From Pseudomonadota bacterium (GTDB lineage: Bacteria > Pseudomonadota > Gammaproteobacteria > Burkholderiales > Rhodocyclaceae), in NCBI GenBank assembly GCA_018262195.1, contig JAGTRS010000023.1, positions 1 through 60,080 of the forward strand: 60,080 nt of DNA, in the 5' to 3' direction. The notes below the pieces were generated by a model. The model saw only the letters and a program-made list of their open reading frames with translations, ran no database searches and was not told where the DNA came from. This document shows, piece by piece, positions 59,823-60,080 of this stretch (positions are counted from its first letter, which is position 1; each line of letters begins with the position of its first letter). The position numbers were made by a program, and so were the translations under genes.

Positions 59823-60080
59823 TCAGAACTCTTCCCACTCGTCATCCAGACTGGTTGGCAGTGCCGGAGCTTTCTTGGCACTGATCCGCTCGCTGCGCTG
59901 CGCCTGCGGAGCCACAGCCCGCTGACTGCTGCGCGGAGCCTCCAGACGTGCCATGCCGGCCCCCTCCACGACCTTGAATATCGAAACTGCCTGAGCGAGG
60001 TTGTGCGCCTGCTCTTCAAGGCTTTCCGCTGCCGCTGCCGCTTCTTCCACCAGTGCCGCATTTTGCTGCGTCACTTCGTC
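59823..60080 (-). CDS. Methyl-accepting chemotaxis protein, 3' end only
   Basis: The right edge cuts this gene; 85 C-terminal residues are visible, in frame from 60080. They begin DEVTQQNAALVEEAAAAAESLEEQA, the end of the MCP signalling coiled coil and its methylation region, followed by a basic, Ala/Arg-rich flexible tail ending DDEWEEF. The last residues resemble the xWxxF pentapeptide (NWETF/NWESF in Tar and Tsr) that tethers CheR, which is encoded just downstream. The sensor domain is outside the window. Confidence 0.92.
   Translation of the reverse strand, partial: DEVTQQNAALVEEAAAAAESLEEQAHNLAQAVSIFKVVEGAGMARLEAPRSSQRAVAPQAQRSERISAKKAPALPTSLDDEWEEF

Overview
The window is chromosomal DNA of a motile Gram-negative bacterium, most probably a betaproteobacterium of the Rhodocyclales (Dechloromonas/Azonexus type). 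This rests on the style of the proteins: polar-flagellum genes with FlrBC, FlhF/FlhG, MotCD and CheZ, plus P- and L-ring genes. The lineage is an inference and was not searched. About 48 of the 60 kb form one flagellar and chemotaxis supercluster. Coding density is very high. No gene-free stretch exceeds 300 bases; the largest gaps are 1-174 (rRNA leader), 11699-11852 (fliC promoter), 51371-51543 (terminator plus flhB promoter) and 56684-56812 (cheV leader). I see no insertion sequences, prophage or CRISPR array.

Layout. 1-316: leader and promoter of an rRNA operon leaving the window to the left, and initiator tRNA-fMet, both on the minus strand. 317-3731: an orphan ParA ATPase, an IclR regulator, an oddly built tRNA-Thr(UGU) and a GGDEF diguanylate cyclase. 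3852-11698: five co-directional sugar genes (TylF-like methyltransferase, FAD oxidoreductase, WbqC-like protein, WecE-type aminotransferase, a 1203-residue multi-module glycosyltransferase) ending just before fliC; by position and content this is a candidate flagellin-glycosylation locus. 11853-17421: fliC-flaG-fliD-fliS-fliT, then a FliK-like gene, an FlhB C-terminal-domain paralogue and a YcgR/PilZ brake. 17418-20329 (minus): fliE, flrC, flrB. 20446-31185 (plus): fliFGHIJ and fliKLMNOPQR. 31194-41871 (minus): flgBCDEFGHIJ, flgKL and a small lipoprotein. 42015-43504 (plus): flgA, flgM, flgN. 43520-51370 (minus): flhB-flhA-flhF-flhG-fliA-motC-motD. 51544-60080 (minus): the 3' end of an MCP gene, then cheR-cheD-cheB-STAS-cheV-cheV-cheY-cheZ-cheA.

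Regulation fits a polar-flagellum cascade. Sigma-54 sites (GG-N10-GC) lie before fliE, fliK and flgB, with a weaker one before fliF; FlrBC would activate them. FliA (sigma-28) sites with exact TAAA-N15-GCCG spacing lie before fliC, flgM, flgK, the STAS gene and the first cheV. FlgM holds FliA until hook completion. The master activator FlrA/FleQ, cheW and a motAB pair are not in the window. The c-di-GMP cyclase near the left end and the YcgR brake give a possible link from second messenger to motor.

Most of this is a known system. The parts I consider least ordinary are the glycosylation locus coupled to a 231-residue flagellin, the FliK-like/FlhX/YcgR trio, the divergent tRNA-Thr, repeated CheY-docking-like peptides in CheZ, and an uncharacterised lipoprotein at the end of the flgKL operon.
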